From Paenibacillus physcomitrellae (GTDB lineage Bacteria > Bacillota > Bacilli > Paenibacillales > Paenibacillaceae), in NCBI RefSeq assembly GCF_002240225.1, contig NZ_CP022584.1, positions 4,751,850 through 4,815,849 of the forward strand: 64,000 nucleotides of DNA, given 5' to 3'. Below, one piece after another: positions 1 to 9,056 of the stretch. The notes under the pieces were generated by a model. That model was not told the origin of the DNA. It saw only the letters and a list, made by a program, of their open reading frames with translations, and made no database searches. Position numbers and translations under genes: made by a program. Within the stretch, counting starts at the first letter, position 1, and the number at the start of each line of letters is the position of its first letter.

Positions 1-1
1 G

Positions 2-478
2 ATGAGCAGTAATGAAGAGCTGGAGGCAGCTTTATTAGGAAATACGGTCAGGCATAAGGCTGCCTTAAATGTGTTGGGACAGGTCATCACGGAGCGTTTC
101 GGCGAACACGCCGGCGAGTTTGACGTGAAATACGGGTTGTATATCCCGCTTGTTAACGGAATACGTTGTATAGCTTTATATTATGGGATCAACGAAACAT
201 CAACGCAGGACCGGATCCTGAAGTTACATGAGCTGGAGGCCTTCCCGAGGCCATGGATCGATGCGCTGCGGAGAGCTTTCACGAAATCGCTGAAATTCAG
301 GTCGCTTACTAATCGCTATACGGAAGACGGCGTCCTGCAAGGGGATTCTTACTTAACCCAAGAAACACTCAAGCAGAAGGATGTATCCAGAGAGCTGAGG
401 GAAAGTTTGCATACGGTCCGCCAGCTGTACCGGATGCTTCAAAGGCAGCATCGTTTTGCGGAAAGGAGGCTTCCATGA
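2..478 (+). CDS. DUF294-type putative nucleotidyltransferase, C-terminal part (5' end outside window)
   Basis: The reading frame is open to the left window edge, so the ATG at base 2 is probably an internal methionine and the real start lies outside. The visible 158 residues contain a stretch near residues 45-75 (IPLVNGIRCIALYYGI, then a T-x-x-R-I-L-x-L pattern) that resembles the helical substrate-binding domain found C-terminal to DUF294 nucleotidyltransferase domains. The catalytic domain itself is not in view. The stop overlaps the ATG of the next gene by 4 bp (ATGA), so the two are translationally coupled and probably co-function with the DnaQ-like exonuclease. Family assignment is from memory of the domain and is moderate. 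Confidence 0.6.
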   Translation: MSSNEELEAALLGNTVRHKAALNVLGQVITERFGEHAGEFDVKYGLYIPLVNGIRCIALYYGINETSTQDRILKLHELEAFPRPWIDALRRAFTKSLKFRSLTNRYTEDGVLQGDSYLTQETLKQKDVSRELRESLHTVRQLYRMLQRQHRFAERRLP

Positions 479-1209
479 AAGAGCCGGAACAAACTCACGG
501 TTTATGGAACGCCATTAAAAATAGAACTTTACCTTCTGCAATCGCGTCTAAATTCGGCACTGAAAGCGCCCAGCAGATTGCTTTTCTGCGGTCGCTGAAT
601 AAAGGTCTTCGAAGACCTGAGACGCTTCATATTCAGCTTAAAGAATTAAAGACAGCTGTATTCGATTTGGAAACGACAGGGTTTCATCCCAAGCAAGGGG
701 ATGAAATTCTGTCGTTTGGTGCCGTTAAAGTAGAAGGCGTTCAGGTTCAGCAGGATGAGACTCACCATGTGATCGCCAAAACCTCCAAACGGATTCCAGA
801 AGAGATTGTGAACCTTACGGGTATTACCCAGGAAATGGCCGACCAGGCTCCGCCGCTGGTTGAAGCGCTGCACGGGTTTATGAGTTTTGTGGATGATCGG
901 GTGTTAATCGCGCACTGCAGCGGCCATGACAAAGCTTTCTTAGACCTGGCCTTATGGAAAACATCAAAAAGCCATTTGGGGCACCGGGTACTGGATACGA
1001 TGATGATTGCTCAACGCTTGCATTCGGACAGCCATATGGTCAGTCTTGATGAGTGGCTGAATTGGTACGGCATTCCGATTACCCGCCGGCATCATGCTCT
1101 GGAAGATGCCAAAATGACGGCGTATCTCTGGACGGCGCTGGTGGATCAATTGGGGGAGAGAGCTGTATATACGCTTGGCGATCTCTACGTTTTTCTAAGC
1201 CATTCTTAA
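475..1209 (+). CDS. DnaQ-like 3'-5' exonuclease (DEDD superfamily)
   Basis: A 244-residue protein with a central and C-terminal exonuclease domain. The Exo I motif is AVFDLETTGFHP near residue 62 (metal-binding D and E), the Exo II region lies around IAHCSGHDKAFLDL, and Exo IIIe is HHALEDAKMTAYLW (catalytic H and D). This is the proofreading-exonuclease fold of DNA polymerase III epsilon and related stand-alone nucleases. The first 55 residues are not part of the fold and may be a linker or partner-binding region. The start overlaps the upstream DUF294-type gene by 4 bp with AAGGAGG just before it, so it is translated as part of the same operon. Substrate is not predictable; DNA repair or RNA processing are both possible. 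Confidence 0.85.
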   Translation: MKEPEQTHGLWNAIKNRTLPSAIASKFGTESAQQIAFLRSLNKGLRRPETLHIQLKELKTAVFDLETTGFHPKQGDEILSFGAVKVEGVQVQQDETHHVIAKTSKRIPEEIVNLTGITQEMADQAPPLVEALHGFMSFVDDRVLIAHCSGHDKAFLDLALWKTSKSHLGHRVLDTMMIAQRLHSDSHMVSLDEWLNWYGIPITRRHHALEDAKMTAYLWTALVDQLGERAVYTLGDLYVFLSHS

Positions 1210-1211
1210 AG

Positions 1212-1266
1212 TAATAAAGCGGGTTTCATTTCGAATGAATAAGCTAATTTGCGTGAAGCTTTATTA
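1212..1266. terminator. Inverted repeat between convergent genes
   Basis: TAATAAAGC at 1212-1220 is exactly complementary to GCTTTATTA at 1258-1266. It straddles the end of the convergent exonuclease and JAMM genes. The loop is long and there is no clean T-run, so termination is only a possibility. Confidence 0.3.
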
Positions 1267-1705
1267 AAATATATCCTGCGTCTTCCCCTGATTGAACCCC
1301 GTACAGCGAGTGATTAGGGGGATTTTTGTGTTCAGTTGAAACAATCATATACACTTTGATCAGTTCTCCGAAGCTTTGCAGCTGTTTCAAGTCCTCCTGA
1401 GACGGCACGGGTGCGGAAACCGGATGACTGTGAACAATGCCTAACAGACGCGGGGACAAGCTGCTCGGGACCCAAACAGCTGGATCCAGTGAGAAGGCTC
1501 GTTCGGGTTGTGAGGAACGGTTGGCTGCGGGCCTAAATTCGGTGATCTGCCAGCTTTGGACGCTTCCAGCTGAGGGCTCGCCAAACAAAATTCCGCATCC
1601 TTCTAAAGGATGGCAGGCAGCCATATGCTGATGAATAGCCATTAGAATCTGTTCATTGAGCTCTATATTTATTTTCAATTGATGACCACTGCTTTCTGTT
1701 TTCAT
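1244..1705 (-). CDS. JAMM/MPN-type metallopeptidase (M67 family)
   Basis: The 153-residue product has the JAMM zinc motif: Glu35 in LEGCGILFGEP, then His92 and His94 in VHSHPVSAPVPSQED with Ser102 and Asp105. Prokaryotic stand-alone members of about 140-160 residues cleave isopeptide or C-terminal amide bonds, for example on sulfur-carrier proteins; no such partner is adjacent here. I chose the ATG at 1705 because GGAAAG lies just upstream; a GTG at 1774 would add 23 basic residues but has no ribosome-binding site. The gene converges on the exonuclease gene, and its stop sits between the arms of a weak inverted repeat. Confidence 0.8.
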   Translation of the reverse strand: MKTESSGHQLKINIELNEQILMAIHQHMAACHPLEGCGILFGEPSAGSVQSWQITEFRPAANRSSQPERAFSLDPAVWVPSSLSPRLLGIVHSHPVSAPVPSQEDLKQLQSFGELIKVYMIVSTEHKNPPNHSLYGVQSGEDAGYILIKLHAN

Positions 1706-1819
1706 CGATCTTTCCGATTCCTTTCCGGCTATTATGGGGGGGCGTGTGTAATGTTTCTTCTTACGGTTGGGCACAATAAGACATAAATCTTGGTAATCTT
1801 ACCGTAAAGGAACGATCGC

Positions 1820-2377
1820 ATGAAGTCAAAAGCTTATGTTTACAAATCGATCTTGTTAGGACTGGCCGTAATGCTATTATGCAATGCGGTTTATTTAGGA
1901 TATCCGGCTTTGACTGCTGACGCCAAGGCCGCCGGCAGTGAAGGTCGTGTTCAAATCGGAAAGCAGGCGCCGTTTTTTGAATTGAAAGGACTGGATGGAC
2001 AAACCTATCGGATTGATGGAAAAAGAGATAAGCCGCTGCTGCTGAACTTTTGGGCTTCCTGGTGCGAGCCCTGCCGGCTGGAAGCGCCTGATCTGGTGAA
2101 GCTGGCGGAAAAATATAAAACGGAATTGGATGTTTACGGGGTGAACGTCACCGCTTATGATGACGAATCCAAGGTGAAGTCCTTTGTTGATGAATTCGGG
2201 ATTCCTTTCCCTGTTCTGATGGATCGTAAAGAAGCCGTTTATTCAAAGTACCGTGGCCAGGCGTTCCCGACTCAGGTTCTTATCGACCGAAACGGAATTG
2301 TGCGGGAAATGATCATCGGGCTTCTCCCTCCGGAGGATCTGGAGGCTAAAGTCCGCAGTCTTCTGCTCGACAAGTAA
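1820..2377 (+). CDS. Membrane-anchored TlpA/ResA-family thiol-disulfide oxidoreductase
   Basis: A 185-residue thioredoxin-fold protein. Residues 9-30 form an uncleaved signal anchor (SILLGLAVMLLCNAVYLGYP), placing the catalytic domain outside the membrane. The active site is WCEPC (Cys82, Cys85) in the NFWASWCEPCRLEAP context typical of the AhpC/TSA-Redoxin branch of ResA, TlpA and CcmG proteins, which reduce disulfides of extracytoplasmic clients such as apocytochrome c. A cis-proline region follows (GQAFPTQVLID). AAAGGA precedes the ATG. No cytochrome maturation genes are adjacent, so the client is not known. The gene stands alone between the JAMM gene and a terminator. Confidence 0.88.
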   Translation: MKSKAYVYKSILLGLAVMLLCNAVYLGYPALTADAKAAGSEGRVQIGKQAPFFELKGLDGQTYRIDGKRDKPLLLNFWASWCEPCRLEAPDLVKLAEKYKTELDVYGVNVTAYDDESKVKSFVDEFGIPFPVLMDRKEAVYSKYRGQAFPTQVLIDRNGIVREMIIGLLPPEDLEAKVRSLLLDK

Positions 2378-2390
2378 TAAGGGGAAAACA

Positions 2391-2427
2391 AAACCCGGAG
2401 CATCCTGATACAGGAGATTCCGGGTTT
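2391..2427 (-). terminator. Rho-independent terminator, probably serving cimA
   Basis: AAACCCGGA (2391-2399) pairs with TCCGGGTTT (2419-2427). Read on the minus strand the stem is followed by TTTTGTTTT, a good T-tract for the cimA transcript; the plus-strand side has a poorer T-tract, so bidirectional use is possible for the thioredoxin gene. Confidence 0.75.
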
Positions 2428-2471
2428 GCTGCATGATAATGCTGTTTAGAAGTTTATCCTCAAATCTTAAA

Positions 2472-4091
2472 TCAATGATTGACGAGTCCGTGGTTTTGCT
2501 CCTCGGCGCCGAGGTCGGTTTCCTTAAAGGTTTCGCCGATCAGGGCGTAACGAATACTGTCGACGAGCGCTTCCCAACTGGCTTCGATCACGTTCTCGGA
2601 CACCCCGACGGTGTTCCAGCTGCTGGAAAGATCCTTGGATTCAATCAGAACGCGTACTTTAGCGGCAGTTGCGTCTTTCTCGTCTAATACACGAACCTTA
2701 TAGTCGGACAGATGCATTTCCTTAAGCCGCGGAAAATAAGTAACGAGCGCTTTGCGCAGGGCGTTATCGAGCGCGTTCACTGGTCCGTTACCTTCCGCCG
2801 CCGTATAGACGCTTGAGCCGCCTACATTAAGTTTGACGAAAGCTTCGGAAACAACGGGTTTTCCGGCTGTCTTCTCGACCAGCATTTTAAACGATTCGAA
2901 TACAAATTTCTCTTCAATATCCCCATTAGCGCTGCGGAGCAGCATCTCCAGGGAAGCATCCGCGCCCTCAAAGGAATAACCTTGATGCTCAAGGTCTTTA
3001 ATATGTTGAATAACCTCTTTCGTCTGATCGTTAGCAGGATCAAAGTCGATTCCCATCTCTTTAGCCTTGGAAACTACGTTGCTTTGACCCGCCAGCTCGG
3101 ATACGAGAATCCGCTGCTTGTTGCCGACAAGTTCAGGCTGGATATGCTCATAAGTTTTGGAATCCCGCAAAATAGCGGAGACATGTATGCCGCCTTTATG
3201 AGCAAAAGCGGAGGTGCCCACGTAAGGCTGGTTGTTTGGCAAGTGAACATTCGCGATTTCGCTGATATAACGGGCCGTGTTGGTTAATTGACCAATCTGC
3301 TCGGCAGGTAACACTTCATATCCGAGCTTAAGCTGAAGATTCGGAATAACAGAGCAAAGATTGGCATTGCCGCAGCGTTCGCCGTATCCGTTGATCGTGC
3401 CCTGAATCTGAGTAGCTCCCGCCTGAACAGCACTTAGGGCATTGGCGACAGCAAGCTCGCAGTCGTTGTGGGTATGAATGCCAAGCTGCGCTGCTCCCAA
3501 CTGGCTGCGGACATCCGTAACAATCGAATGGACCTCGCCAGGCATGCTTCCTCCGTTTGTATCACACATGACGAGCCAATCGGCTCCAGCGGCTGCGGCA
3601 CTCTTCATCACGGCGAGGGCGTAGTCTTTATTATGTTTGTAGCCGTCGAAGAAATGTTCAGCATCAAAAATAACTTCAAGTCCACGCTGTTTGAGAAAAG
3701 CGATGGAATCGGCAATCATCGCCAGGTTCTCTTCCAGTGTCGTCTGAAGCGCGGTATGTACGTGGAAGTCCCACGATTTTCCGACCAGAGTTGCTGCTTG
3801 TACGCCGGATTCAATGATCCGGTTCAGATTGGCATCCAGATGAGCTTCGCTGTTCTTGCGGCGGGTGCTGCCGAAAGCGGTGACTTTAGCCTGCAAACGC
3901 AGCTCCTGGACGCGGCGGAAAAATTCAATGTCTTTGTTATTGCTGCCCGGAATGCCGCCTTCAATATAATGAACGCCCAATTGATCCAGCTTTCTGGCGA
4001 TTTTCAGCTTGTCGTCGGCCGAGAGGCTGATTCCTTCCCCTTGTGTGCCGTCGCGCAGTGTAGTATCAAAGATAGAAAGAACCTTAGACAT
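2472..4091 (-). CDS. cimA: Citramalate synthase
   Basis: The 539-residue protein belongs to the isopropylmalate/homocitrate synthase family, with the N-terminal TIM-barrel signature DTTLRDGTQGEGIS and the metal-binding HTHNDCELAVAN motif. The length and the C-terminal LeuA-type dimer/allosteric domain fit the CimA branch (pyruvate + acetyl-CoA to citramalate), the threonine-independent route to 2-oxobutanoate and isoleucine, rather than LeuA. An AAGGGGGA ribosome-binding site lies 5 bases before the ATG. It is a single gene transcribed away from dinB; other branched-chain genes are not in this window. CimA versus a homocitrate-type enzyme is a family call; CimA fits best. Confidence 0.9.
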   Translation of the reverse strand: MSKVLSIFDTTLRDGTQGEGISLSADDKLKIARKLDQLGVHYIEGGIPGSNNKDIEFFRRVQELRLQAKVTAFGSTRRKNSEAHLDANLNRIIESGVQAATLVGKSWDFHVHTALQTTLEENLAMIADSIAFLKQRGLEVIFDAEHFFDGYKHNKDYALAVMKSAAAAGADWLVMCDTNGGSMPGEVHSIVTDVRSQLGAAQLGIHTHNDCELAVANALSAVQAGATQIQGTINGYGERCGNANLCSVIPNLQLKLGYEVLPAEQIGQLTNTARYISEIANVHLPNNQPYVGTSAFAHKGGIHVSAILRDSKTYEHIQPELVGNKQRILVSELAGQSNVVSKAKEMGIDFDPANDQTKEVIQHIKDLEHQGYSFEGADASLEMLLRSANGDIEEKFVFESFKMLVEKTAGKPVVSEAFVKLNVGGSSVYTAAEGNGPVNALDNALRKALVTYFPRLKEMHLSDYKVRVLDEKDATAAKVRVLIESKDLSSSWNTVGVSENVIEASWEALVDSIRYALIGETFKETDLGAEEQNHGLVNH

Positions 4092-4250
4092 GAAGAGTCC
4101 CCCTTATGGAAGTGGATGATGAACAAGACATAGGTAAATTTGATATACTTATTATAAAATAATTCCACCGAAAAAACTTTATTGCTTTACTGTATCATGG
4201 TTTGTTAATTTTGTATAACTTGTTTTGGTTAGGGTCAGGAGGGAAACGGC

Positions 4251-5549
4251 GTGAACAATGGCTTGAACAATATAGAAAAATATTATCCCTCCAAAGGCAG
4301 GGTCATCCTTCACGTGGACATGAACGCCTTTTACTGCTCGGTCCATGAGGCTGAGGAGCCTGAGAAATATGCAGGCAAAGCTACGGCCGTGGCGGGAAGT
4401 GTGGAGAAACGCAAAGGGATCATCGTAACCTGCTCTTACGTAGCCAGAAAGCTTGGAGTAAAGACGGGCATGCTGGTCAGTCAGGCTTTGAAATTATGCC
4501 CTGATTTAATTGTACTACAACCGGATTTCCATCTGTACCGGAGGTACTCCAAAGCGTTTCAAAGCATAGCCTATTCCTATACCCCGCTGCTGCAGACGGC
4601 TTCAATTGATGAGTGTTATATGGATATAACCGGCTCCCGACAATTCGGCACCCCGCTGCAAATTGCAGAGGAGCTGCAGCAGCGCATTCGCGAGGAATTG
4701 GGTCTTCCGTGTTCGGTAGGAATCGCTCCTAACAAACTGCTGGCCAAGATGGGTTCCGATATGAAAAAGCCGAACGGGATCACAGTTCTAAGAATCCGTG
4801 ACGTTCCAAATCTGCTGTGGGATAAACCTTGTGCTCAGTTGTTCGGCATCGGGAGCAGAACCGCAGAAAAGTTAAAGAAGCTGCACATCTACACGATCGG
4901 CCAGTTGGCGGCCGCAGAGGAAAGAAAGCTGCAGCAGCATTTTGGCGTTATGGGCTCATGGATGAAGCAGGCGGCAAATGGCATTGACCATACTCCAGTC
5001 CGTGAGGAGCAGGATAAAAATAAATCGGTCGGTCATACGACCACTCTTCCTTATGATATTACAGATATCAAAGACGTTGAACGGGTGATGCTGAACCTGG
5101 CGGATCAGGTATCCAGACGGATGCGCAGGCAGGGGTTGATGGCGCAGACCGTGCAGATCACCATCCGTACGCCGGATATGAAGACCATTACGAGATCACA
5201 GACCCTGCCAAGCGTCACGGAAACGGCTGAGGAAGTATATCATGAGGCCTGTAAGCTGTTCCAAAAGCATTGGAGGGACCATAAACCCGTGCGGCTGCTA
5301 GGAATCACACTTCAAAACCTGGTTCCGAAGGAGGAGTCGGCTATGCAACTGGATCTGTTCAGCTATGAGCAGCAGCCGAAGAAAGAGCAGCTGACCAAAG
5401 TGATGGATGAGCTGCGGGACAAATTTGGTGAAAGCGCGGTTCTGACGGCGGGTATGCTCGGCGATGACCCTTCGGCTCTGATCCGTAACCATAAAATCCG
5501 GGGCACTTCCTTGCAAACGGATTTTCTGAAAAATCAGGATCAGGATTGA
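4251..5549 (+). CDS. dinB: DNA polymerase IV (Y-family translesion polymerase)
   Basis: A 432-residue Y-family polymerase. The palm carries the catalytic acidic residues in HVDMNAFYCSV and in SIDECYMDIT, followed by helix-hairpin-helix and little-finger regions. Residues 366-370, QLDLF, form a canonical beta-clamp binding motif near the C terminus. The start is a GTG, chosen because AGGAGG lies 7 bases upstream. The function is error-prone bypass of damaged DNA. I looked for a LexA-type operator (CGAAC-N4-GTTC) in the 160-bp divergent region with cimA and did not see one, so SOS control is not evident from sequence. Confidence 0.93.
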   Translation: MNNGLNNIEKYYPSKGRVILHVDMNAFYCSVHEAEEPEKYAGKATAVAGSVEKRKGIIVTCSYVARKLGVKTGMLVSQALKLCPDLIVLQPDFHLYRRYSKAFQSIAYSYTPLLQTASIDECYMDITGSRQFGTPLQIAEELQQRIREELGLPCSVGIAPNKLLAKMGSDMKKPNGITVLRIRDVPNLLWDKPCAQLFGIGSRTAEKLKKLHIYTIGQLAAAEERKLQQHFGVMGSWMKQAANGIDHTPVREEQDKNKSVGHTTTLPYDITDIKDVERVMLNLADQVSRRMRRQGLMAQTVQITIRTPDMKTITRSQTLPSVTETAEEVYHEACKLFQKHWRDHKPVRLLGITLQNLVPKEESAMQLDLFSYEQQPKKEQLTKVMDELRDKFGESAVLTAGMLGDDPSALIRNHKIRGTSLQTDFLKNQDQD

Positions 5550-5589
5550 AAAGGCAGCGCTTTCTGGAATGAATAGCCAATTCAATTGA

Positions 5590-5916
<327 letters not shown>

Positions 5917-5950
5917 TACGCATGTCGTACATGCAGTTTAACTGCTGAAG

Positions 5951-5983
5951 AACATCTCTCGCTTTCGTGAGGGATGTTTTTTT
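5951..5983 (+). terminator. Rho-independent terminator after ferredoxin
   Basis: A GC-containing stem (AACATCTCTCGC / GTGAGGGATGTT, loop TTTC) followed by seven T residues, directly downstream of the ferredoxin stop. Confidence 0.88.
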
Positions 5984-6144
5984 ATGGATTTTTAGATTTA
6001 TTGATTTGTTGTTTCTGGAACAACGCGCTTATGACTGGTGCTTTCGTTGCATATCGATTTCCGGAACTTCGGCCGATAATAGAAATAGAAGGGGCCAGGG
6101 TTTGCGGCTTTTCTTGGCTAGGACAACAAATGACGGAGGTCGTG

Positions 6145-7569
6145 ATGAATAATTCGGCATATTTGAAAGATTATGTACGGATGCATCCGGATAATCGTAT
6201 GGCCTGGTATCTGCTGGGGAAGGAATACGAACAGAACGGTCAGGAAGGCAAAGCCAATTATTGTTACATACAAGCGGGAGATATTTACGAAGCTTTTGAA
6301 TCTAGCAAGACACCCGACGAGGTGTGGAAGGAATACGCGGCAGAGCTGCTGGAAGCATCAAAGCAAAAAGAAAAAATCCGCATGCGCTGGCGGAAGGGGC
6401 TGGCAGCGGTCATGCTGCTTCTGCTGATCCTGCTCTCACCGCTGTGGACGGCAGCGCCTACCAACGGGAAGACTGCGGGCGGACAACCAGAGGGGCAGCA
6501 GGATCAAGTAGCCGCCGCTGCTCCTGCTGCTCCGGTCCAAACGGGAGACGGCCAGCAGGCTGCGCAAACCCTCCCTGGAAGGCCGATGTTTACGGCCGCG
6601 GCTGCAGGCACAGAGGCGGAGCGGGCACGCTCCTTGTCCGTATTGCTTGAACAAGGCAGCCAGCAAGGCCGTCCGCTGGCTATGCTTGGCATGGTCAGCC
6701 AGCAGGATTGGCTGCTGTGGAGCCGGGATATGCCACTGGAATACAGCATTGTTAAAGATACAGACTCGGGAAAAACCTCCATTCAGGCGTTAAACCCCGC
6801 TGACTGCGGCTGCAAGCCCCCAGAAGAGCTGAAGCTGAAAAGCCAGGCGGAGGAGTGGACCGGGGAGCAGGAACTGCTGGCCCTGCTGTCTACGGCGATG
6901 CAGGAGTTCAAGCAGGCTAATGGACGTTATCCGGAGAAAGCCAGTGAATTGAATCAGCCCTATCCGAACAACTGGATTGCCGGGGATACTCCCGGTCTGG
7001 AACCGGCCTTTCAAGCCGCGCTTGCGGGGCTGAAGTCACCCCGAGATCCGGGGAACGGAATTTCTGGAGGAGCAGCCGGATTAACTGCCGGACAAGCAGC
7101 CGGCAAGCCGGGAGAGCCTTTTTTCCGCCAGCCGCTTGAAATCAAGGTAGACAAAACCAAACATCTGCTGGCTCTGACCAGCGGGAACGTTATTCTTCGT
7201 ACTTATAAAGTAGGTTTAGGAGGAGAGCGGACGCCGGAAGGGGTCTTCAAGATCACGGAAAAGGTCATTAACCCGAACGGGCACGATAACGGAGAGTTTG
7301 GAAGCCGGGGAATGGCCTTGTCGGGCGGGAATTATGCCATTCACGGGACTAATGAATCCGACAGCATCGGTAAGGACGAATCTTTGGGCTGTATACGTCT
7401 GGCCAAAGCCGATGTAGAGGAATTGTTTGATATGGTACCGAAGGGAATACAGGTAACAATTGGAAAGGGGATATTGCCCGATGTGAAGCCGGGAGCGAGC
7501 GAACGTTTCAAATTTCCCGACAGGCAGGACCAGACAAATCCCCGGAAGAACTATCACTGGCTGGACTAA
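6145..7569 (+). CDS. L,D-transpeptidase (YkuD) with cytoplasmic N-terminal region and one TM segment
   Basis: A 474-residue single-pass membrane protein. Residues 1-65 are TPR-like and cytoplasmic (NRMAWYLLGKEYEQNGQ). A TM helix lies at about residues 92-108 (GLAAVMLLLLILLSPLW), then a long Ala/Gln/Gly-rich extracytoplasmic linker, then the C-terminal YkuD domain. The catalytic motif is complete: HGTNESDSIG followed by SLGCIRL with nucleophile Cys416. The enzyme should form 3-3 cross-links in peptidoglycan. The start was chosen at the ATG 5 bases after GGAGGT; the frame is open further upstream but the Shine-Dalgarno lies inside that extension. A cytoplasmic TPR-like head on a YkuD enzyme is less common. 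Confidence 0.85.
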   Translation: MNNSAYLKDYVRMHPDNRMAWYLLGKEYEQNGQEGKANYCYIQAGDIYEAFESSKTPDEVWKEYAAELLEASKQKEKIRMRWRKGLAAVMLLLLILLSPLWTAAPTNGKTAGGQPEGQQDQVAAAAPAAPVQTGDGQQAAQTLPGRPMFTAAAAGTEAERARSLSVLLEQGSQQGRPLAMLGMVSQQDWLLWSRDMPLEYSIVKDTDSGKTSIQALNPADCGCKPPEELKLKSQAEEWTGEQELLALLSTAMQEFKQANGRYPEKASELNQPYPNNWIAGDTPGLEPAFQAALAGLKSPRDPGNGISGGAAGLTAGQAAGKPGEPFFRQPLEIKVDKTKHLLALTSGNVILRTYKVGLGGERTPEGVFKITEKVINPNGHDNGEFGSRGMALSGGNYAIHGTNESDSIGKDESLGCIRLAKADVEELFDMVPKGIQVTIGKGILPDVKPGASERFKFPDRQDQTNPRKNYHWLD

Positions 7570-7580
7570 TCAAATAATAA

Positions 7581-7718
7581 TCAAATATTGACCCAAATCA
7601 AAATAACCGCAAAAAAGATGATGATCACAGCAAGGATAGACCCGACCCAGATCAGCCCTTTTTTATTGACCTCTTCTTTCTTCTGCTGAAGGGACGGCGG
7701 TTTTCTTTTGGTGGACAT
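7581..7718 (-). CDS. Small single-TM membrane protein, unknown function
   Basis: A 45-residue product with a basic N-terminal half rich in Lys, Gln and Pro, and one hydrophobic helix (GLIWVGSILAVIIIFFAVILIW) reaching the C terminus. GGAAGG precedes the ATG. The frame is open further upstream to 7997, but that extension reads through the pyrD promoter region and has no protein-like character. The gene is convergent with the L,D-transpeptidase gene and divergent from pyrD. I do not recognise a family. Confidence 0.65.
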   Translation of the reverse strand: MSTKRKPPSLQQKKEEVNKKGLIWVGSILAVIIIFFAVILIWVNI

Positions 7719-7934
7719 AGAGAGCACTTCCTTCCATATATGTGGCTTCATCCCTGCGGTTAACGCGGGAAGGACAACTCTATTGTAATGGCTTTCATGG
7801 TATTTTTCCATGATAGGATCAGAGAGGCGGGAATTAAACCTAATAACTTTCCTTTTTGATCCGAAACCGCTAAACTGATAGTGGGGAAACATGTGTGTGC
7901 CGCAGGGCGCTGTTATAGAACGGAGTGAAGAGAA

Positions 7935-9029
7935 GTGCTTTATCGGAATTTTGGAAAACCGGTTTTCTTCAGACTTGATCCTGAGAAAGCCCACCATCTG
8001 GTGATCGGAGGATTACATAAGACCTCGGCCATGCCTGGAGGGATTGCCTTACTTAGATCTTTATTTGGCATAAAAGAAACCCCGGAGCTTTCGGTCGACC
8101 TGTTTGGACTGCATTTTCCTTCTCCGGTAGGACTCGCCGCGGGGCTTGATAAAAATGCGGAAGCCGTTGAAGGTTTCTCTTCCATCGGTTTCGGCTTTAT
8201 GGAGGTAGGCACAGTAACGCCAAAAGGCCAGCTAGGCAACGAACAGCCCCGGCTGTTTCGACTGCCTCCCGACGAAGCGCTTATTAACCGGATGGGGTTC
8301 AATAATTACGGAGCCGAGGCGATGGCAGCCCAATTGGCGGCTTTGAAGAGCCGGCCGATTCCCATTGCTGTGAATATTGGCAAAAATAAAACAACATCAA
8401 ACGAAGAAGCGTATACTGATTATAAGAGCTGCATTCAGGCCTTGTATCCGGAGGCTGATTTTTTTGTCGTGAACATCAGTTCACCGAATACGCCTGACCT
8501 TCGCAACTTGCAGCATGGCAGCGAGCTTTCGGGGTTGCTGGAGCAGGTCGTCGGCGAAATGCAGACCCAAAATGCCTGGCACGGAGGTTCGAAAGCGGTG
8601 CTCGTTAAGATCGCACCCGACGTTACCGATGAAGAGCTTGAGTTTATGGTAGAGACGATCTCCGCGAGCGGCGTATCCGGTATTATTGCCACCAATACAA
8701 CCCTCTCCCGTGAAGGGCTGCAGCATCCGCATGCCAAGGAAACGGGCGGTCTGAGCGGGAAGCCGCTCCAGGAGCGATCCACTGAGATCGTCAGCCGGAT
8801 TTACCGGCAAACGGGCGGGAAGCTTCCGATTATCGGCTCCGGCGGTATTTTCAGCGGAGAGGACGCTTACCGGAAGATCCGGGCGGGCGCAAGCCTCATT
8901 GAAATTTATACAGCACTTATTTATGAAGGTCCGGAGATTAACCGCAGATTGCACCGTAGTTTACGGGAACTGATGCTGCGGGACGGATTTCAACATATTT
9001 CCGAAGCGGTGGGTGCTGACCACCGTTAA
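7935..9029 (+). CDS. pyrD: Dihydroorotate dehydrogenase (quinone), class 2
   Basis: At 364 residues with the N-terminal extension LYRNFGKPVFFRLDPEKAHH, this is the membrane-associated, quinone-dependent class 2 enzyme rather than the PyrK-coupled class 1B enzyme of the Bacillus pyr operon. FMN and substrate motifs are visible: VGLAAGLDKN, NIGKNK, NISSPNTPDLR (catalytic Ser region) and IIGSGGIFSGEDA. It oxidises dihydroorotate to orotate in pyrimidine synthesis. The start is GTG. No other pyr genes adjoin; downstream are the alarmone synthetase and DUF309 genes, in the same direction with a short gap. Confidence 0.93.
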   Translation: MLYRNFGKPVFFRLDPEKAHHLVIGGLHKTSAMPGGIALLRSLFGIKETPELSVDLFGLHFPSPVGLAAGLDKNAEAVEGFSSIGFGFMEVGTVTPKGQLGNEQPRLFRLPPDEALINRMGFNNYGAEAMAAQLAALKSRPIPIAVNIGKNKTTSNEEAYTDYKSCIQALYPEADFFVVNISSPNTPDLRNLQHGSELSGLLEQVVGEMQTQNAWHGGSKAVLVKIAPDVTDEELEFMVETISASGVSGIIATNTTLSREGLQHPHAKETGGLSGKPLQERSTEIVSRIYRQTGGKLPIIGSGGIFSGEDAYRKIRAGASLIEIYTALIYEGPEINRRLHRSLRELMLRDGFQHISEAVGADHR

Positions 9030-9056
9030 CGGGCGGTATGGACAGGAGGAACAGAC

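Noticed and set aside
3468..4133. 221-codon plus-strand frame opposite cimA
   Set aside because: It lies antisense within cimA and has no protein-like features or ribosome-binding site.
4092..4250. LexA operator upstream of dinB
   Set aside because: No CGAAC-N4-GTTC-like sequence was found by eye in the divergent region.
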